Below, piece by piece: positions 23,743 through 31,985 of a stretch of 52,663 nucleotides of DNA; positions within the stretch are counted from its first letter, which is position 1, and the number at the start of each line of letters is the position of its first letter. Under the pieces are notes generated by a model that was not told where the DNA came from, did no database searches, and was given only the letters and a program-made list of their open reading frames with translations. The stretch is from Bacteroidales bacterium (GTDB taxonomy: Bacteria; Bacteroidota; Bacteroidia; Bacteroidales; TTA-H9): NCBI GenBank assembly GCA_030656615.1, contig JAUSOY010000067.1:1-52663 (forward strand), given 5' to 3'. The position numbers were made by a program, and so were the translations under genes.

Positions 23743-25064
23743 TTTTTTTCAGGCATTTTTAATTGATAACGTAATCCAAAGAGTATTCCGGCACTAAATT
23801 CATTTTCCTGAACAGGATAATGTAGTGTTTTATATGGAGAAGATCCCATTTGTGCCCATATTCCTGTCTGAAATGCCCAACGATCATCCAGGGCATACCA
23901 GGAGGTAAATCGCATACTATAATTCATTTTAACGGACTTCAGTACATCCTTTAGCGATTCATTTTCGAGTAAAGCGGTATTATGTTCGTTCAGTAATCGC
24001 CCTGTGGAGGATACCAAAAAAGCAGGCGAAATACCGGCGGTAAGTTCAAAACCTCCGTTGTTCCATGTCTTTCCAAACCCAATAGAAAATGGGATTTCGA
24101 TATAGGAATACTGACGGTTTCCGCTCCACTCGAGCCACTTTTTAATATCAACAAAAGCCGAATCGATGGCCAGTACTACAGGTTGTCCGTAAAATGGAGG
24201 ATCGTACACATAAACGAAGGTGGTATCGTACAAATAATACGATTTTTCAGGATCCGTCTGCTCTGTAGGAATATGATATACCGCATGCCGCACAAATCGC
24301 TTATAGTTAATTCCACAACTCAAAACCAGCGGACCTTTCGAAAATATCATTCCTAATCCGCTTTGAGTTCCCAAACTACCGCTTTCGTGAAGATTGCGAA
24401 GTTCAATATGAGTGTTGTAGCTTTCGTTTTCCGTTAAAGTGGCAAAGTCGTATCCAGGACCAGCGTATACTTCCAGCGTCATTTTCCATGGGGAAGAAGG
24501 CAGAAGTTTCTCTTTTGAATCCTTTCTAACTTCCTTCTGAACAACGATTGTTGAATCCGTAGCTTTCAGATCTTCGTTCTTCGTAATCGTTTTGGGGATT
24601 TCGTTTGCGATTTCCTGATTTCGCGAATTATCCACAACTACATCAAAATCTTTCGGGCTAAAATCGGTCGGTATTTTATTGGTATTTGTATATTTCTTTG
24701 ATTTTGATGGAGTTGAATAAGCGGGAATCTGAATATTTTGATGAGTAAGCGTTGCAGGCTTTGCTATTTCGTCTTTATGGGAATCATTCAATTCCGGGCT
24801 AGTTTGAAATTCTGAGGATAATGCTTCCGATTTAACAGTTTCATTTGATTTTCCGGCATTTTCGAAGGAATCGCCATGAATAAATACGAGTGAAGTAATC
24901 AGGATAACAAGGCCGATGGCCGATAAATATATGAGTGAACGTTTCCGGATGTTCATCCAGAAAAGCCGGAAACGCAATTTCTCCCAGGCTCCTTCGCTCG
25001 AGGGAACCTGACCGTTCAGGTATGAATTCCTGACTAAATCTTCTATATCATTTCTTTCTTTCAT
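23739..25064 (-). CDS. Membrane-anchored protein with anti-sigma-like N-terminus and barrel-like C-domain
   Basis: The 441-residue protein starts with a short charged cytoplasmic region (1-40, with the GAWEKLRFRL helix typical of Bacteroidota anti-sigma-like proteins). One transmembrane helix (about 42-62) follows, then a disordered Ser/Thr/Lys/Asn-rich linker (about 65-185). The C-terminal domain of about 250 residues is built of outer-membrane beta-barrel-like strands (SYIEIPFSIGFGKTW, then a last strand AGILFGLRYQL). It lies directly after the ECF sigma gene, so it is likely its anti-sigma or sensor. An inner-membrane helix joined to a barrel is topologically unusual. Confidence 0.72.
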   Translation of the reverse strand: MKERNDIEDLVRNSYLNGQVPSSEGAWEKLRFRLFWMNIRKRSLIYLSAIGLVILITSLVFIHGDSFENAGKSNETVKSEALSSEFQTSPELNDSHKDEIAKPATLTHQNIQIPAYSTPSKSKKYTNTNKIPTDFSPKDFDVVVDNSRNQEIANEIPKTITKNEDLKATDSTIVVQKEVRKDSKEKLLPSSPWKMTLEVYAGPGYDFATLTENESYNTHIELRNLHESGSLGTQSGLGMIFSKGPLVLSCGINYKRFVRHAVYHIPTEQTDPEKSYYLYDTTFVYVYDPPFYGQPVVLAIDSAFVDIKKWLEWSGNRQYSYIEIPFSIGFGKTWNNGGFELTAGISPAFLVSSTGRLLNEHNTALLENESLKDVLKSVKMNYSMRFTSWYALDDRWAFQTGIWAQMGSSPYKTLHYPVQENEFSAGILFGLRYQLKMPEKN

Positions 25065-25163
25065 GTGTTATTCATTCGATTTTTAAAGGTCACATGGAAT
25101 ACACCATAATATCATCTTCTGTTGGTTCGAATATTTTCTCATGGCTATTACATAGCATCAAAA

Positions 25164-25703
25164 TTAAGCCTGCAATTGCAGGTTGTTTATAATCCTTTGC
25201 AGAAATTTTCTGGCTTTCATCAATTGGGTTTTGGAAGTACTCTCCGAAATGCCAAATTTTTCAGCAATTTCGGCATGGCTGTATCCTTCAATAACAAACA
25301 GTATAAATACCATGCGGTATCCTGTGGGAAGCTGATGAACCAGAGCGAGTATATCCTTATGTTCCAAACTTTTATCAGCCGGAACCGAAGGAGAAGCAAA
25401 ATCAGGCAAATCGTCAAAAAAATGAATTTTACCATTGGTACGTTTTTTACGAAAATGATCGATGGCCGTATTAACCATAATCCTTCGCATCCAGGCTTCA
25501 AAATGCCCCTGAGCGGTGTAGGTATCTATTTTAGAAAATATGGTGTAGAAGCCTTTCAGCATCACTTCCTCCGCTTCATTCAACTGTTGGAAATAGTGAA
25601 GGCAAACATTGAGCATATACGGACTATACCGCTCAAAAATAGCTCTTTGAGCGGACGCTTTCCCCTCACAGCACGATTGTATGAGTTGTTCGAGCTTGTC
25701 CAT
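25164..25703 (-). CDS. ECF-type RNA polymerase sigma factor
   Basis: The 179-residue protein has sigma region 2 (about 15-85, ending in FEAWMRRIMVNTAIDHFRK) and region 4 (about 115-170, with the helix-turn-helix YSHAEIAEKFGISESTSKTQLMKARK). It has no region 1 or 3, so it is an ECF sigma. The downstream gene with an anti-sigma-like N-terminus and two T9SS cargo genes follow on the same strand, so it probably drives their expression; in other Bacteroidota an ECF sigma (SigP) controls T9SS genes, though I cannot say this is its orthologue. A -7 box lies at 25799-25807. Confidence 0.9.
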   Translation of the reverse strand: MDKLEQLIQSCCEGKASAQRAIFERYSPYMLNVCLHYFQQLNEAEEVMLKGFYTIFSKIDTYTAQGHFEAWMRRIMVNTAIDHFRKKRTNGKIHFFDDLPDFASPSVPADKSLEHKDILALVHQLPTGYRMVFILFVIEGYSHAEIAEKFGISESTSKTQLMKARKFLQRIINNLQLQA

Positions 25704-25798
25704 AAACGGTATCTATAGCCATTTGACGTACCAGAAGTACTAAAAGTTGTCCGGAATGGCATTTTTTTTTACAAATCCGAATTACCTTTCAAATATAA

Positions 25799-25807
25799 GC
25801 AAATATA
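25799..25807 (-). promoter_or_regulatory. Bacteroidota-type -7 box for the ECF sigma operon
   Basis: TATATTTGC on the minus strand, about 95 nt before the sigma start codon. No good -33 TTTG is seen at 19-20 nt, so it is a weaker match. Confidence 0.4.
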
Positions 25808-25892
25808 AAAAAGGGTAAAAGATGAAAATCAGAGCATACCAATCATTGAACGATCAAATCAGTTTTGGAAAGCATTTGGCATTGAATCAAAA

Positions 25893-25924
25893 AAAGAGCT
25901 AAGAATGAATTTTCTTAGCTCTTT
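25893..25924 (-). terminator. Intrinsic terminator after fabI
   Basis: AAAGAGCTAAGAA and TTCTTAGCTCTTT form a 13-bp perfect stem with a 6-nt loop, followed by a T-run on the minus strand, 20 nt after the fabI stop. Confidence 0.9.
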
Positions 25925-25943
25925 ACAATAAATTCGATTTCTC

Positions 25944-26816
25944 TTAAAAATTCTTATCCCTTTCATCCTTCATATTCTGACAACAATCATCATCAATATT
26001 AAGGCTACGGCTGTACATATGCATTGCTCTTTCACTCATTCCCATGGATGAAAATCCACCGTCGTGAAAAAGATTTTGCATGGTAACTTTTCGGGTAAGG
26101 TCAGAGAACAGGGTAATAACATAATGGGCACATTCGTCAGCGCTGGCATTACCCAATGGCGACATGCGTTCGGTAAAATCAAACAAATCATTAATTCCTT
26201 TCACGCCGCTACCAGCGGTGGTCATGGTAGGCGATTGAGAAATGGTATTAATCCTGACTTTCTTTTCTCTGCCGTAAATGTACCCAAAACTGCGTGCGAT
26301 GGATTCAAGGGCTGCTTTCGCATCGGCCATGTCGTTATATCTAAAAAGTGTACGCTGGGCAGCGATATACGACAAAGCAACGATAGAACCCCATTCCTTT
26401 ACGGCATCCATTTGCTTGCAAGTCTGAATCAGCTTATGGAATGATAAAGCAGATATATCAATGGTTTTCTGGTAATAATCGTAATCCAGATCATCATAAG
26501 GTCGGTCTTTGCGAACGTTTAGCGACATTCCAATGGAATGAAGTGCAAAGTCGAACTGTCCGCCAAAATGGTCCATAGTAGATTTTACGAGATGTTCCAT
26601 GTCTTTCAATGAAGTGGCATCAGCAGGAATCACGGGGCTTCCTGTTTTTTCGGCAAGGAGATGGGTTTCACCAAAACGTAAGGCCACGGGAGTATTCGTT
26701 AATACAAAGCGTGCACCTTCTTCGTGGGCTTTTTCGGCCACATTCCATGCAATAGAAAGGGGATTCAGGGCACCGAAGATAATTCCGGTTTTCCCCTTTA
26801 AAAGATTGTAGGTCAT
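25944..26816 (-). CDS. fabI: Enoyl-[acyl-carrier-protein] reductase
   Basis: The 290-residue short-chain-dehydrogenase-fold enzyme makes the last reduction of each fatty-acid elongation cycle (trans-2-enoyl-ACP to acyl-ACP, NADH-dependent) in the cytoplasm. The N-terminal nucleotide-binding turn is GIIFGALNPLSIA. The catalytic Tyr-x6-Lys is YNDMADAK, preceded by the second Tyr of SYIAAQRT. The length is slightly above E. coli FabI (262), as usual in Bacteroidota, with a C-terminal extension rich in Met and Asp. It stands directly upstream of a terminator and downstream of recN. Confidence 0.93.
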   Translation of the reverse strand: MTYNLLKGKTGIIFGALNPLSIAWNVAEKAHEEGARFVLTNTPVALRFGETHLLAEKTGSPVIPADATSLKDMEHLVKSTMDHFGGQFDFALHSIGMSLNVRKDRPYDDLDYDYYQKTIDISALSFHKLIQTCKQMDAVKEWGSIVALSYIAAQRTLFRYNDMADAKAALESIARSFGYIYGREKKVRINTISQSPTMTTAGSGVKGINDLFDFTERMSPLGNASADECAHYVITLFSDLTRKVTMQNLFHDGGFSSMGMSERAMHMYSRSLNIDDDCCQNMKDERDKNF

Positions 26817-26843
26817 TTTTTGATGGTTTTCAGGATAAACAAA

Positions 26844-28496
26844 TTATCCCATTAAATGTTTTGCAGCCTCCATGGCAGCATCCGATATTTTAGCTCCGCT
26901 AAGCATTTTAGCGATTTCGTCAATACGTTCTTTTTCAGATAATTTACGAATGGCAGAGCGGGTTTCATCCTTTCCGGTTTCCTTATAAACTAAAAAATGT
27001 TCTTTTCCTTTTCCGGCAATTTGAGGGAGATGCGTTATAGCAATCAGTTGCATACCCCTGGCCATTTGTTTCATTAATTCGCCGGCTTTATCGGCAATAT
27101 CACCCGAAACGCCAGCATCAATTTCATCAAGAATGAGGCTTGGGATGAGTTTATTTTTTACGGTCATCGATTTCACGGCAAGCATCAATCGCGACAGTTC
27201 ACCACCCGATGCCACCTTCGAAATAGGTTTTGGTTCCTGCCCCTTATTGGCACTGAAAAGCATAAGCATACGGTCGTTGCCCTTTTCGTCCGGTTCATTT
27301 AAAGGTTCCAAATGAAGTTGAACAGACGCATCAGGCATACCCAAATCCTTTAATAAAGCTATTAATTCGGTCGAAAAGAGGGCAAGGGAAGATTTTCTCT
27401 TATCGTGAAGAATGGCTGACTTGCTCATTAAATCGGCTTCTATTCGAATCAAGTCTTTTTCCGCGGTTTCAATATCCGATTGCAGAGAACCAAGATTATA
27501 AAGGCTATCGGAGGTTTGCTTCATCAAATCCAATAATTCTTCCACCGTATGAACGCGGTGCTTTTGTTGCAGGCGATATAAAATATCTAGGCGTTCATTG
27601 ATGTATACAATGCGTTCCGAATCGTAGACAACATCTTCTGAAATCTGATGAATTTCTGAAGCAATATCTTTTAGTTCCTGATATGCCGATTCGATGCGCA
27701 GGCCCAGATTACCAACTCCGGAATGGTATTTTCCCAATTGGCTCATCTGTGCCGAAACCGAAGCTAATGATGATAAGAGTGCATTTTCCTGATCATTCAT
27801 AACGTCATGAATCGAATACAAACGTGATTTAATTTCTTCAGCATGGGTGAGAATGGCTAATTCCTGCTCCAGTTCCGTTTGCTCACCGGGGATTAATTTT
27901 GCCGATTCGAGCTCAGAAAAGACGAATTCAAGAAATTCTCTTTCGGCACCCGAACGTTTTTCTTCCGAATACAGATCTTGCAGATTTTTTCGAATTCCTT
28001 TCCATGCCTTAAAAGTCATCAGGTAGTCTTTGAGCAAGGGTGCATTACCACAGTAACTATCGATGACATCAAGCTGGAAACCAGATTCGTTTAATAAAAG
28101 TGTCTGATGCTGTGAATGAACATCAACCAAGCGGCTTCCCAATTCTTTAAGGCTTATCAGTTGTACAGGCGTATCGTTGATAAAGGCCCTTGATTTTCCA
28201 CCCGGAAGAATTTCTCGTCTCAAAATAATTTCCGGAGAATAATCCAGGTCGTTATCGATAAAAAACGATTGCAATTCATCAATTCCAGGTTCAAAAAAAC
28301 CTTCGACCACGCATTTTTTATTGCTGTTCTTTAAGGATTGAATGTCGGCTCTATTGCCGAGTATAAGTCCCAGGGCGCCCAGTAGAATCGACTTACCAGC
28401 ACCGGTTTCTCCGGTAATTACATCAAAGGAGCCGGAGAAATTAATTTCAAGAGCATCGATTAACGCATAGTTCTCGATAATAAGACGTCTGAGCAT
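26844..28496 (-). CDS. recN: DNA repair protein RecN
   Basis: The 550-residue SMC-like ATPase acts in double-strand break repair. Walker A is GETGAGKS (29-36). Two long coiled-coil stretches flank the hinge (about 155-380), and the C-terminal head has the signature SGGELSRLMLAVK and Walker B LILDEIDAGVSG. Length fits RecN. The next gene upstream (DUF4835/PorD-like) ends 15 nt before the recN start, so both are probably cotranscribed, with fabI following. Confidence 0.95.
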   Translation of the reverse strand: MLRRLIIENYALIDALEINFSGSFDVITGETGAGKSILLGALGLILGNRADIQSLKNSNKKCVVEGFFEPGIDELQSFFIDNDLDYSPEIILRREILPGGKSRAFINDTPVQLISLKELGSRLVDVHSQHQTLLLNESGFQLDVIDSYCGNAPLLKDYLMTFKAWKGIRKNLQDLYSEEKRSGAEREFLEFVFSELESAKLIPGEQTELEQELAILTHAEEIKSRLYSIHDVMNDQENALLSSLASVSAQMSQLGKYHSGVGNLGLRIESAYQELKDIASEIHQISEDVVYDSERIVYINERLDILYRLQQKHRVHTVEELLDLMKQTSDSLYNLGSLQSDIETAEKDLIRIEADLMSKSAILHDKRKSSLALFSTELIALLKDLGMPDASVQLHLEPLNEPDEKGNDRMLMLFSANKGQEPKPISKVASGGELSRLMLAVKSMTVKNKLIPSLILDEIDAGVSGDIADKAGELMKQMARGMQLIAITHLPQIAGKGKEHFLVYKETGKDETRSAIRKLSEKERIDEIAKMLSGAKISDAAMEAAKHLMG

Positions 28497-28511
28497 AGAA
28501 ATTCCTAACGA

Positions 28512-29420
28512 TTATTTAGAATCCAAAATCCTTTGATACTTTGTACTATTTCCCGGATCAATTTCCTTGAGCAGATTAACCGCTTTCACTTTTTCGGTAT
28601 CGGGCGCACCGATGTATATATTTATAAGTTCTTCGCGTTTGGCGTCCATAACCAATTGCATTAGAAAAGAACCCGGCTTATCGCGGTAAGAACGGCGTAG
28701 AAATTCGAGACTTTCGGTAATGGAAGCCCTACCCCTTTCAACATCCTCGGCCATTATATCAAGACCTTGACGGTGATATACATAAAGGAATTCACGAATG
28801 GGGGCATAGGAATTATTTAGAAGATTTTCGACCAGCCAATAACGATTTTTTTGTGATTCAAAGGATTTCCATCCGTTATACTGAGAATTCTGAGCCATGC
28901 TCACAATATTCTGTGCTTTTTCGTAAAAAGGAGTCCCACCGAATTTTGTATACGAATCAAAATCAAGGCCGAGAAAAATATATGTATAATAGGCCAGCGT
29001 GCCGGTAAGATTGGAAGTAAAAGCACTTTCGATAAATTCGACCGGCTCTCCCTCTACATAATTAAATTGCAGATCTTTATCAATATAATTAATCATGACT
29101 GAATTATAGGACGAACGATAAATGGGACGGCGCGAAACCAGATTGACCGTACCTTTAAAAACATCACTCGACACCCGGTCGGTAATATTTACAAGCATCG
29201 TGCATTCAAGGCGTTCCTCTATTTTAAAATCATAGCTGCTCCATTTTTTATTATTGAGAAACTCATAAAGAGCCGTTTGAAGGGTGTTGTAAATTTCCCG
29301 TTCTGTGCCTTCCACCTGCCGGGAAGATACTGCTATCTGCGTATTTAATTCCTGTGCTTGTATATTTACAGCCAGAATACCAGCCATCAAGATTATAAAA
29401 AGTCGTTTCATCATATACAT
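28512..29420 (-). CDS. DUF4835 / PorD-like protein
   Basis: The 302-residue secreted protein has a signal peptide ending near IQAQ (residue 23). It has the family segments SRRPIYRSSYNSVMIN, VEGEPVEFIES, TYIFLGLDFDSYT and the C-terminal helical region with MQLVMDAKREELINIY. It matches DUF4835 proteins, some of which are now named T9SS component PorD; I give the name as tentative. It probably lies in the periplasm or outer membrane and acts in secretion. It sits in the conserved coaBC-porD-recN order after the omega and bamD genes. ATGs at 29420 and 29411 are both possible starts. Confidence 0.75.
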   Translation of the reverse strand: MYMMKRLFIILMAGILAVNIQAQELNTQIAVSSRQVEGTEREIYNTLQTALYEFLNNKKWSSYDFKIEERLECTMLVNITDRVSSDVFKGTVNLVSRRPIYRSSYNSVMINYIDKDLQFNYVEGEPVEFIESAFTSNLTGTLAYYTYIFLGLDFDSYTKFGGTPFYEKAQNIVSMAQNSQYNGWKSFESQKNRYWLVENLLNNSYAPIREFLYVYHRQGLDIMAEDVERGRASITESLEFLRRSYRDKPGSFLMQLVMDAKREELINIYIGAPDTEKVKAVNLLKEIDPGNSTKYQRILDSK

Positions 29421-29476
29421 AATTTCATTTCGGCATCAAACAATGGTTTAACAAACTTACACTTTTTCAAGATTAC

Positions 29477-30148
29477 TTATTCAGTAGTATTATCGGGAAA
29501 ATTGTCGATAATCTGTTTGAGAATAAGTATTGCAATTTCTTCTTTTAATAACAAGGGAGTAGTATTGATTTTCCCTTTTGGGCTAATCATACTGACTTTA
29601 TTCGTTGGTGTACCAAAACCTGCTCCTTTGTCATTCATCGAATTAAGAACGATGAGATCAAGGTTTTTGGTATGTAGCTTTTTATAAGCATTTCCTAATT
29701 CATTATCCGTTTCGAGAGCGAAACCTACTAATATCTGCCCGGGCTTTTTGCGTGACCCTAATTCAGCTAGAATATCTGTTGTTGGTTTCAATTCAATTTG
29801 CAGTAAAGTGCTCTTCGCTGCCTTTTTAATTTTCCTATCTGAAGGATGCAGCGGTGTGAAATCGGCAACGGCAGCCGACATAATGGTTATATCAGCGGTC
29901 TCAAATTCTTTTTGACAGACCTCAAGCATTTGCAGAGCAGAAACTACGTCAATTCGTCGAATAATTCCGGGAGGAGTAAGCTGATTTACAGGACCACACA
30001 CCAGACAAACGTCAGCCCCCATAGCAGCAGCTTGGGCAGCAAGGGCAAAACCCATACGACCACTTGAGTGGTTTCCTATAAAACGAACGGGATCAATGGC
30101 TTCGTAAGTGGGGCCTGCACTGATAAGAACTTTCTTACCGTTCAGGAT
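29477..30148 (-). CDS. coaBC: CoaB half of split coaBC (phosphopantothenate-cysteine ligase)
   Basis: This frame encodes the CoaB domain: ILNGKKVLISAGPTYEAID and FIGNHSSGRMGFALA at its front (nucleotide binding), then the CGPVNQLTPPG, AAVADF, KPTDIL and LVGFALETDN segments. It ligates Cys to 4'-phosphopantothenate in coenzyme A synthesis. The first in-frame ATG is inside the domain (30055), after the binding loop, so translation cannot usefully start there; the domain needs the CoaC frame upstream. The A11 tract at 30148-30158 puts the two frames out of phase by one base. Either it is decoded by slippage, or the base count is an assembly error. Confidence 0.85.
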   Translation of the reverse strand: MLNGKKVLISAGPTYEAIDPVRFIGNHSSGRMGFALAAQAAAMGADVCLVCGPVNQLTPPGIIRRIDVVSALQMLEVCQKEFETADITIMSAAVADFTPLHPSDRKIKKAAKSTLLQIELKPTTDILAELGSRKKPGQILVGFALETDNELGNAYKKLHTKNLDLIVLNSMNDKGAGFGTPTNKVSMISPKGKINTTPLLLKEEIAILILKQIIDNFPDNTTE

Positions 30149-30696
30149 TTTTTTTTTTCGAAGAAGCGTTTTAAAATCAGGAGTATTTCTTCCGGTTCTT
30201 CCAATCGTCCGGCACCGCAGAGTCCACTGGCAAGTTCTCCTTCTTTGGGTGCGATGATTTTATTGCCAAAAGAATGAAGTGTTTCGATATTGGATTGAGT
30301 AGTTTTATGATGAAACATATCCAAATCCATAGCCGGGGCAATAAAAACCGGGCATTTAGCTGCGAGGTAAACGGTCAGTAAAAAATTATCGGCAATTCCT
30401 GAGGCCATTTTTGCCAAAGAATTTGCTGACGCGGGGGCAATGAGCATAACATCAGCCCAGCGACCCAATTCAACATGGGAATTCCAATGGCCATTGTCAG
30501 AATCGAAACCATCGATTAAAACAGGCCGTTGCGATAAAGTAGCAAGTGTTAAAGGTGTAACAAAATCACGGGCAGAAGGTGTCATAATAACCTGAATTTC
30601 AGCTTCTTCTTTTACAAGAAGTCGAATCAGTAATGGCATCTTATAGGCAGCAATGCTACCCGTGATTCCGATAACAATCTTTTTCCCCTTGAGCAT
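30142..30696 (-). CDS. coaBC: CoaC half of split coaBC (phosphopantothenoylcysteine decarboxylase)
   Basis: The 184-residue flavoprotein domain has the FMN motif GITGSIAAYK, the His of NSHVELGRWAD, the PAMD motif (a PxMN variant seen in Bacteroidota, as I recall) and the catalytic Cys in ASGLCGAGRL. It decarboxylates phosphopantothenoylcysteine. In other bacteria it is fused to CoaB. Here it reads RFFEKKKS then stop, right after an A11 run, and the CoaB sequence continues in another frame. Its start overlaps the omega gene stop by 1 nt, so both are translated from one mRNA. Confidence 0.87.
   Translation of the reverse strand: MLKGKKIVIGITGSIAAYKMPLLIRLLVKEEAEIQVIMTPSARDFVTPLTLATLSQRPVLIDGFDSDNGHWNSHVELGRWADVMLIAPASANSLAKMASGIADNFLLTVYLAAKCPVFIAPAMDLDMFHHKTTQSNIETLHSFGNKIIAPKEGELASGLCGAGRLEEPEEILLILKRFFEKKKS
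30148..30158 (-). other. A11 homopolymer at the coaC/coaB frame junction
   Basis: On the minus strand 11 A residues follow GAA-coding bases. With 11 A the frame reads EKKKS then TGA; with 12 A (or 9) it continues in frame into CoaB. Such long A runs are known sites of transcriptional slippage and also of sequencing errors. Confidence 0.8.
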
Positions 30697-31028
30697 TAGT
30701 ACCCGGTTTCTTCTTTTTGGGGATTGCGGTAACGCACCCTGCCATCAATAAATTCCTGAATAGAAATCAATGTAGGCTTAGGAAGTTGTTCGTAATACTT
30801 TGCGATTTCGATTTGTTCGCGATTTTCGAATACTTCTTCGAGGTTATCACTGGGGTTAGAAAACTCAGCAATTTTCTCCTGCAATTCTTCCTTAATTGCC
30901 AATGAAATCTGATTGGCTCTTTTGGAAAGAATGGAGACCGTTTCGTAGATGTTTCCGGTTTCGGCATCGAAATCCCTCACATTGCGGGTTACCGCAGAAG
31001 TGTCTGTTTTTACTCTTTTGTAGTCCAT
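30696..31028 (-). CDS. RNA polymerase omega-like subunit
   Basis: The 110-residue protein matches the Bacteroidota omega type: NIYETVSILSKRANQI near residue 26 and an acidic AEFSNPSDNLEEVFEN segment, followed by a C-terminal extension. Omega binds the beta-prime C-terminus and helps core assembly in the cytoplasm. It is in the usual Bacteroidota order between bamD and coaBC, with a 17-nt gap after bamD and a 1-nt overlap with coaC. Confidence 0.85.
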   Translation of the reverse strand: MDYKRVKTDTSAVTRNVRDFDAETGNIYETVSILSKRANQISLAIKEELQEKIAEFSNPSDNLEEVFENREQIEIAKYYEQLPKPTLISIQEFIDGRVRYRNPQKEETGY

Positions 31029-31045
31029 ATGCGATGATGAAATGT

Positions 31046-31849
31046 TCAGTCTTGATTATTTGTAACAAAATTTTGTGATACCTTAACAAGATCGGTAGCA
31101 TCCTTCATATAACGGCTGTCGGGAAAGAGTGCTTTGAAATCGTTATAGGCTCCTATGGCTCCCTGATGGCGCTCAGCACGCTTGGAGGCGACGCTATATT
31201 CGGCATACAGGGAATATGATTTGATAATGTGAAACATCGTTAGTTCGCGATAACCCGTCTCCGGAAAATCCTTTAGAAGATTATTGAACGAAACGATAGC
31301 GGCACGAAAATCTTCGGTTTTAAAATAAAGCATACCAATATTAAAGGCCTTGGTTTCGAGTTTACCACGCAATTTATCGATCAATTCATTGGCACGGTTT
31401 ACCCGATCAGAGGTTGGATACTTATTGATAAATGTTTGAAATTCACGGATAGCATCTATCGAAGAAGTTTGATCGAGTGAGGTACCTGGGGAGTTGAGAT
31501 AATTGCAGTAAGCATTCATGAAATAACACTCTTCAGCAAATTTACTGGAAGGATAATCGCGGGCAAAGCGTTTAAAATAATAACCCGATAGAATATAATC
31601 TTCCTGATAGTAATATGCATAGCCATAGTAGTATGCAAGCTTTTCTTCTCTTTCGGTTCCTTTAAAAGCGGGCATTAATTGATCGAAGAGCTGGAGGGCT
31701 CTGTAATAATCTTTTTTCTCGTAATACGCGAGAGCCGTTTCGTATTTAAAATTGTTATCTGTACTTTTTAAAATACGCTGATACTTGCTGCAACTGCCAA
31801 AAAACAGAAGAGAAGTGATTAGAATAAGATAGGGTGCCCTGATTTTCAT
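31046..31849 (-). CDS. bamD: Outer-membrane assembly lipoprotein BamD
   Basis: The 267-residue lipoprotein (lipobox FFGSC, Cys20) is followed by five TPR-like helix pairs, including LYFKTEDFRAAIVSFNNLLKD and the characteristic GYYFKRFARDYPSS repeat. It is the essential partner of BamA on the periplasmic side of the outer membrane, folding beta-barrels. Length fits Bacteroidota BamD. It heads the bamD, omega-like, coaBC, porD-like, recN, fabI row on the minus strand. A -7 box (31853-31861) lies 4 nt before the ATG, so the mRNA could be almost leaderless. Confidence 0.92.
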   Translation of the reverse strand: MKIRAPYLILITSLLFFGSCSKYQRILKSTDNNFKYETALAYYEKKDYYRALQLFDQLMPAFKGTEREEKLAYYYGYAYYYQEDYILSGYYFKRFARDYPSSKFAEECYFMNAYCNYLNSPGTSLDQTSSIDAIREFQTFINKYPTSDRVNRANELIDKLRGKLETKAFNIGMLYFKTEDFRAAIVSFNNLLKDFPETGYRELTMFHIIKSYSLYAEYSVASKRAERHQGAIGAYNDFKALFPDSRYMKDATDLVKVSQNFVTNNQD

Positions 31850-31852
31850 GGC

Positions 31853-31861
31853 GCAAAATTA
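31853..31861 (-). promoter_or_regulatory. Possible -7 box for the bamD operon
   Basis: TAATTTTGC on the minus strand. The expected transcription start is only a few bases from the ATG at 31849, and no -33 element is seen, so this may be chance or a near-leaderless promoter. Confidence 0.35.
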
Positions 31862-31937
31862 AAACATTTTTAATTGTGATGCTTATAATAACTAAAAGCA
31901 ATGTTGAAAACGTAATGAAAGCTTTCAAATTGCCTCT

Positions 31938-31969
31938 TTTGCAAAAAAGAAATTTAGGCATAGCTTTGC
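31938..31969 (+). promoter_or_regulatory. Strong Bacteroidota promoter for the oxoamine synthase gene
   Basis: TTTG (31938-31941) and TAGCTTTGC (31961-31969) are 19 nt apart, a near-perfect consensus pair. The start would be near 31976, giving a 5' UTR of about 10 nt before the ATG at 31986. It is divergent from bamD. Confidence 0.75.
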
Positions 31970-31985
31970 ACAAAATATTTAAAGC

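Noticed and set aside
30055-30055. Independent CoaB start at the internal ATG
   Set aside because: It would cut off the nucleotide-binding loop, so the product could not work.
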